Of a stretch of DNA of 6,331 nucleotides, positions 4,923 to 6,331 are shown piece by piece. The translations under genes were made by a program, and so were the position numbers. Below the pieces are notes generated by a model. That model was not told where the DNA came from, searched no databases, and saw nothing but the letters and a program-made list of their open reading frames with translations. How positions within the stretch are numbered: position 1 is the stretch's first letter; each line of letters starts with the position of its first letter. Source of the DNA: Planctomycetes bacterium RBG_13_46_10 (GTDB lineage: Bacteria > Planctomycetota > Phycisphaerae > Sedimentisphaerales > Anaerobacaceae); contig MHYD01000044.1 in NCBI GenBank assembly GCA_001824645.1, positions 57,633 to 63,963 on the forward strand, given 5' to 3'.

Positions 4923-6331
4923 ATGAAAAGAAAATACGAGTCACGAGTCACGAGTCACGGGTCACGGGGGCAGGCTGGCTCAGCTCTTATTCTAACTGTG
5001 GTTCTCACCAGCCTGCTGGCTATTGTCGGCGTGCTGTTTGTTATGATGTCCCGAGTCGATAAAATAGCAACGTCTGCTATTTCAGAAAGCAGGGAATTGA
5101 ATTTTGCCGTTGATACAATCATTTCGAAAATATCGGAAGAGCTTATTTTAGATGTCCCCGGCGTAGATGATGCGGAATACGATGACTATCCGGGCACGCA
5201 GGACAAGTGGCTGGCACCTCTTGAGCCTTATGAATCGGGCGGCATCTACTACTGGCGGCAGATAAGCGATATTGCAGGAAATTTTTCAGGTTATTCCACA
5301 GATATCCGGGCGAAGGTTTTGCCTGAGTATTCACCGATGACGGATTCCAATCAGCCGGTCGCCGATGCTGACGCCGATGGGGACGGCGTGGGCGATTCAA
5401 AGTGGTTTAAGCTCGACGACATAACTTCCAGTAAAGGCAAGCCTGTTTACGCCGCCGTTCGGATTATAGACAACGGCGGAATGTTGAATGTCAACACGGC
5501 TTACAAATTCGATCCCAACGGCACTCGCGAAATGGTGGATGGCTCAAGCCAATTACAGATAAATTTAATGGCTTTGGCCGGCCGGCCGGAATATCCCTAC
5601 ACATCTGCCGATGAAACGGACCTGCTTAAAGCAAGAGCGAACAACGGAAACGGTATAGATTATCTGGATTTAAATAGATATAAGCGGGAGGTTATCTGGC
5701 ATTATAGTGAGCCTAACGGCCTTTACACGCCATTTGATATATCCGATGAGCTTGAGCTTCGTTACAGGTTCCTGCTGAATAATACTTTGATAGATACCAG
5801 AATCGAAGAGTGGGGAGTAGAGTTCCGAAGGAATTCTTTATCGACCCCAGTTACAACCGGCGGACGGGAGTTGGATAACTGGTTCACAAGAGCATACGAC
5901 AGCGGCTCTATTGATCCGAACTATGCGTACCGCCATATTGCCACTATCTGTAATATAGATAGAATCATTGACCCGAACGGTACCAAGTCAATCAACATTA
6001 ATAATGCTGCATTAGACCAGATACACAAAGCATTGCTCAACGGCATTAATTCCGCCAACCCCCGACTCGATCGGGGGGAAGAAATTGCTGCGCAGTTAGC
6101 AGTTAATATAGTTGATTTTCGCGATTCAGATACGAGTGTCACTGCTTTATCAACCGCCTCTCGGGCCTATTATGGTTCCGAGGTGCAGCCGTTTATAAGT
6201 GAGATTGCCTTTAGGATTAGCGACACTAATCCTGCTGATACGGAGAATAACTATTTTGCAATTGAGCTTTATAATCCATTTAATGTTGATATTCCGCTGG
6301 GAGATTTCAGGCTGGAGCTTCGCCTGGATAA
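4923..6331 (+). CDS. gspK: GspK-like minor pseudopilin, 3' end cut by the window
   Basis: An open frame of 469 codons runs to the right edge with no stop, so the protein is partial. GspK caps the pseudopilus tip with GspI and GspJ. The leader is long and basic, ending QAG; SALILTVVLTSLLAIVGVL follows from residue 20. It lacks Glu at +5 (Leu24), as GspK proteins characteristically do. VRIIDNGGMLNVNTA (179-193) resembles the GspK 'I.DE.GK.NLN' strand. SININNAALDQIHKAL (356-371) and AVNIVDFRDSD (393-403) resemble the NINTA and 'DwrD.D' segments of the helical domain. DADADGDGVGD (148-158) looks like a calcium-binding loop. PRLDRG (380-385) is encoded by a hairpin repeat. At over 469 aa it exceeds the usual roughly 300-330. 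ATG 4923 lacks a Shine-Dalgarno site; TTG 4911, eight bases after GGAG, is a credible alternative start adding four residues. Confidence 0.82.
   Translation, partial: MKRKYESRVTSHGSRGQAGSALILTVVLTSLLAIVGVLFVMMSRVDKIATSAISESRELNFAVDTIISKISEELILDVPGVDDAEYDDYPGTQDKWLAPLEPYESGGIYYWRQISDIAGNFSGYSTDIRAKVLPEYSPMTDSNQPVADADADGDGVGDSKWFKLDDITSSKGKPVYAAVRIIDNGGMLNVNTAYKFDPNGTREMVDGSSQLQINLMALAGRPEYPYTSADETDLLKARANNGNGIDYLDLNRYKREVIWHYSEPNGLYTPFDISDELELRYRFLLNNTLIDTRIEEWGVEFRRNSLSTPVTTGGRELDNWFTRAYDSGSIDPNYAYRHIATICNIDRIIDPNGTKSININNAALDQIHKALLNGINSANPRLDRGEEIAAQLAVNIVDFRDSDTSVTALSTASRAYYGSEVQPFISEIAFRISDTNPADTENNYFAIELYNPFNVDIPLGDFRLELRLD
4936..4969 (+). repeat. 7-bp tandem repeat (ACGAGTC) encoding the gspK leader
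   Basis: Three exact ACGAGTC units (4936-4956) are followed by ACGGGTC (4957-4963) and a partial ACGGG. The tract is read in frame as ESRVTSHGSRG, just before the predicted cleavage site. Because the unit is not a multiple of three, each unit is read in a different codon phase, and three units return to frame. The repeat has no stop codon in any forward frame. Gain or loss of one unit would shift gspK out of frame. Confidence 0.85.
6059..6077. repeat. 'PRLDRG'-type G/C hairpin repeat inside gspK
   Basis: CCCCCGACTCGATCGGGGG forms a 7-bp perfect stem with a 5-base loop. It is read in frame as part of NPRLDRGE between two helical segments of GspK. From memory, PRLDRG-containing peptides recur in unrelated predicted proteins of environmental bacteria, which suggests a dispersed palindromic element. 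Only one copy is present here, so family membership is not demonstrable from this window. Confidence 0.6.

Noticed and set aside
4936..4969. CRISPR-like array
   Set aside because: Units are 7 bp with no spacers, and no cas genes are nearby.
28..6331. Type IV pilus operon instead of type II secretion
   Set aside because: Considered because PilV/PilW-like N-termini are similar. The G-H-I-J-K order, the GspG calcium loop with DPWG, and a final protein lacking Glu+5 with GspK-like motifs favour type II secretion, though a hybrid role cannot be excluded without the ATPase and secretin genes.

Overview
The window is a single plus-strand operon of seven prepilin-like genes in the canonical type II secretion pseudopilin order, G-H-I-J-K. 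Two extra long GspG-like genes stand in front, and the last gene runs off the right edge. Every predicted protein has a short, mostly basic leader. In the first six, a Gly or Ala is followed by a hydrophobic segment with Glu at mature position +5, the prepilin peptidase signature. The seventh lacks Glu+5, as GspK proteins do. No secretin, ATPase, platform protein or prepilin peptidase gene is visible. I see no tRNA, rRNA, insertion sequence or CRISPR, and no non-coding gap exceeds about 75 bp.

The sequence suggests an uncultured or environmental Planctomycetota lineage, probably Phycisphaerae or Sedimentisphaerales. This is inference from three things: long GspG-like proteins with large inserts, frequent Asp-Pro-Asn tripeptides, and a DxDxDGxxD loop in GspK. 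Base composition is moderate, and starts are mixed (ATG and GTG, possibly TTG) with variable Shine-Dalgarno strength.

Layout: 28-903 and 977-1903 are two paralogous long GspG-like pseudopilins. 1963-2439 is a compact classical GspG. 2494-3360 is GspH-like, 3368-4081 GspI-like and 4084-4887 GspJ-like. 4923 to the end is GspK-like and partial. The spacing is tight (2 to 73 bp), so co-transcription is likely. GspG-type proteins would form the shaft of the periplasmic pseudopilus, with H-I-J-K forming its tip.

The most unusual layer is repeat DNA placed at gene starts. An array of degenerate 7-bp units fills the gap between the first two genes. Another 7-bp tandem repeat (ACGAGTC) encodes most of the GspK leader peptide. 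Two members of one short dispersed-repeat family ('PERSRG' type) encode the leader of the second gene and lie at the ribosome-binding position of the third. A separate G/C hairpin repeat ('PRLDRG' type) is read in frame inside gspK. Parts cut off before assembly, and loops, appear to be the places where this operon tolerates repeats.
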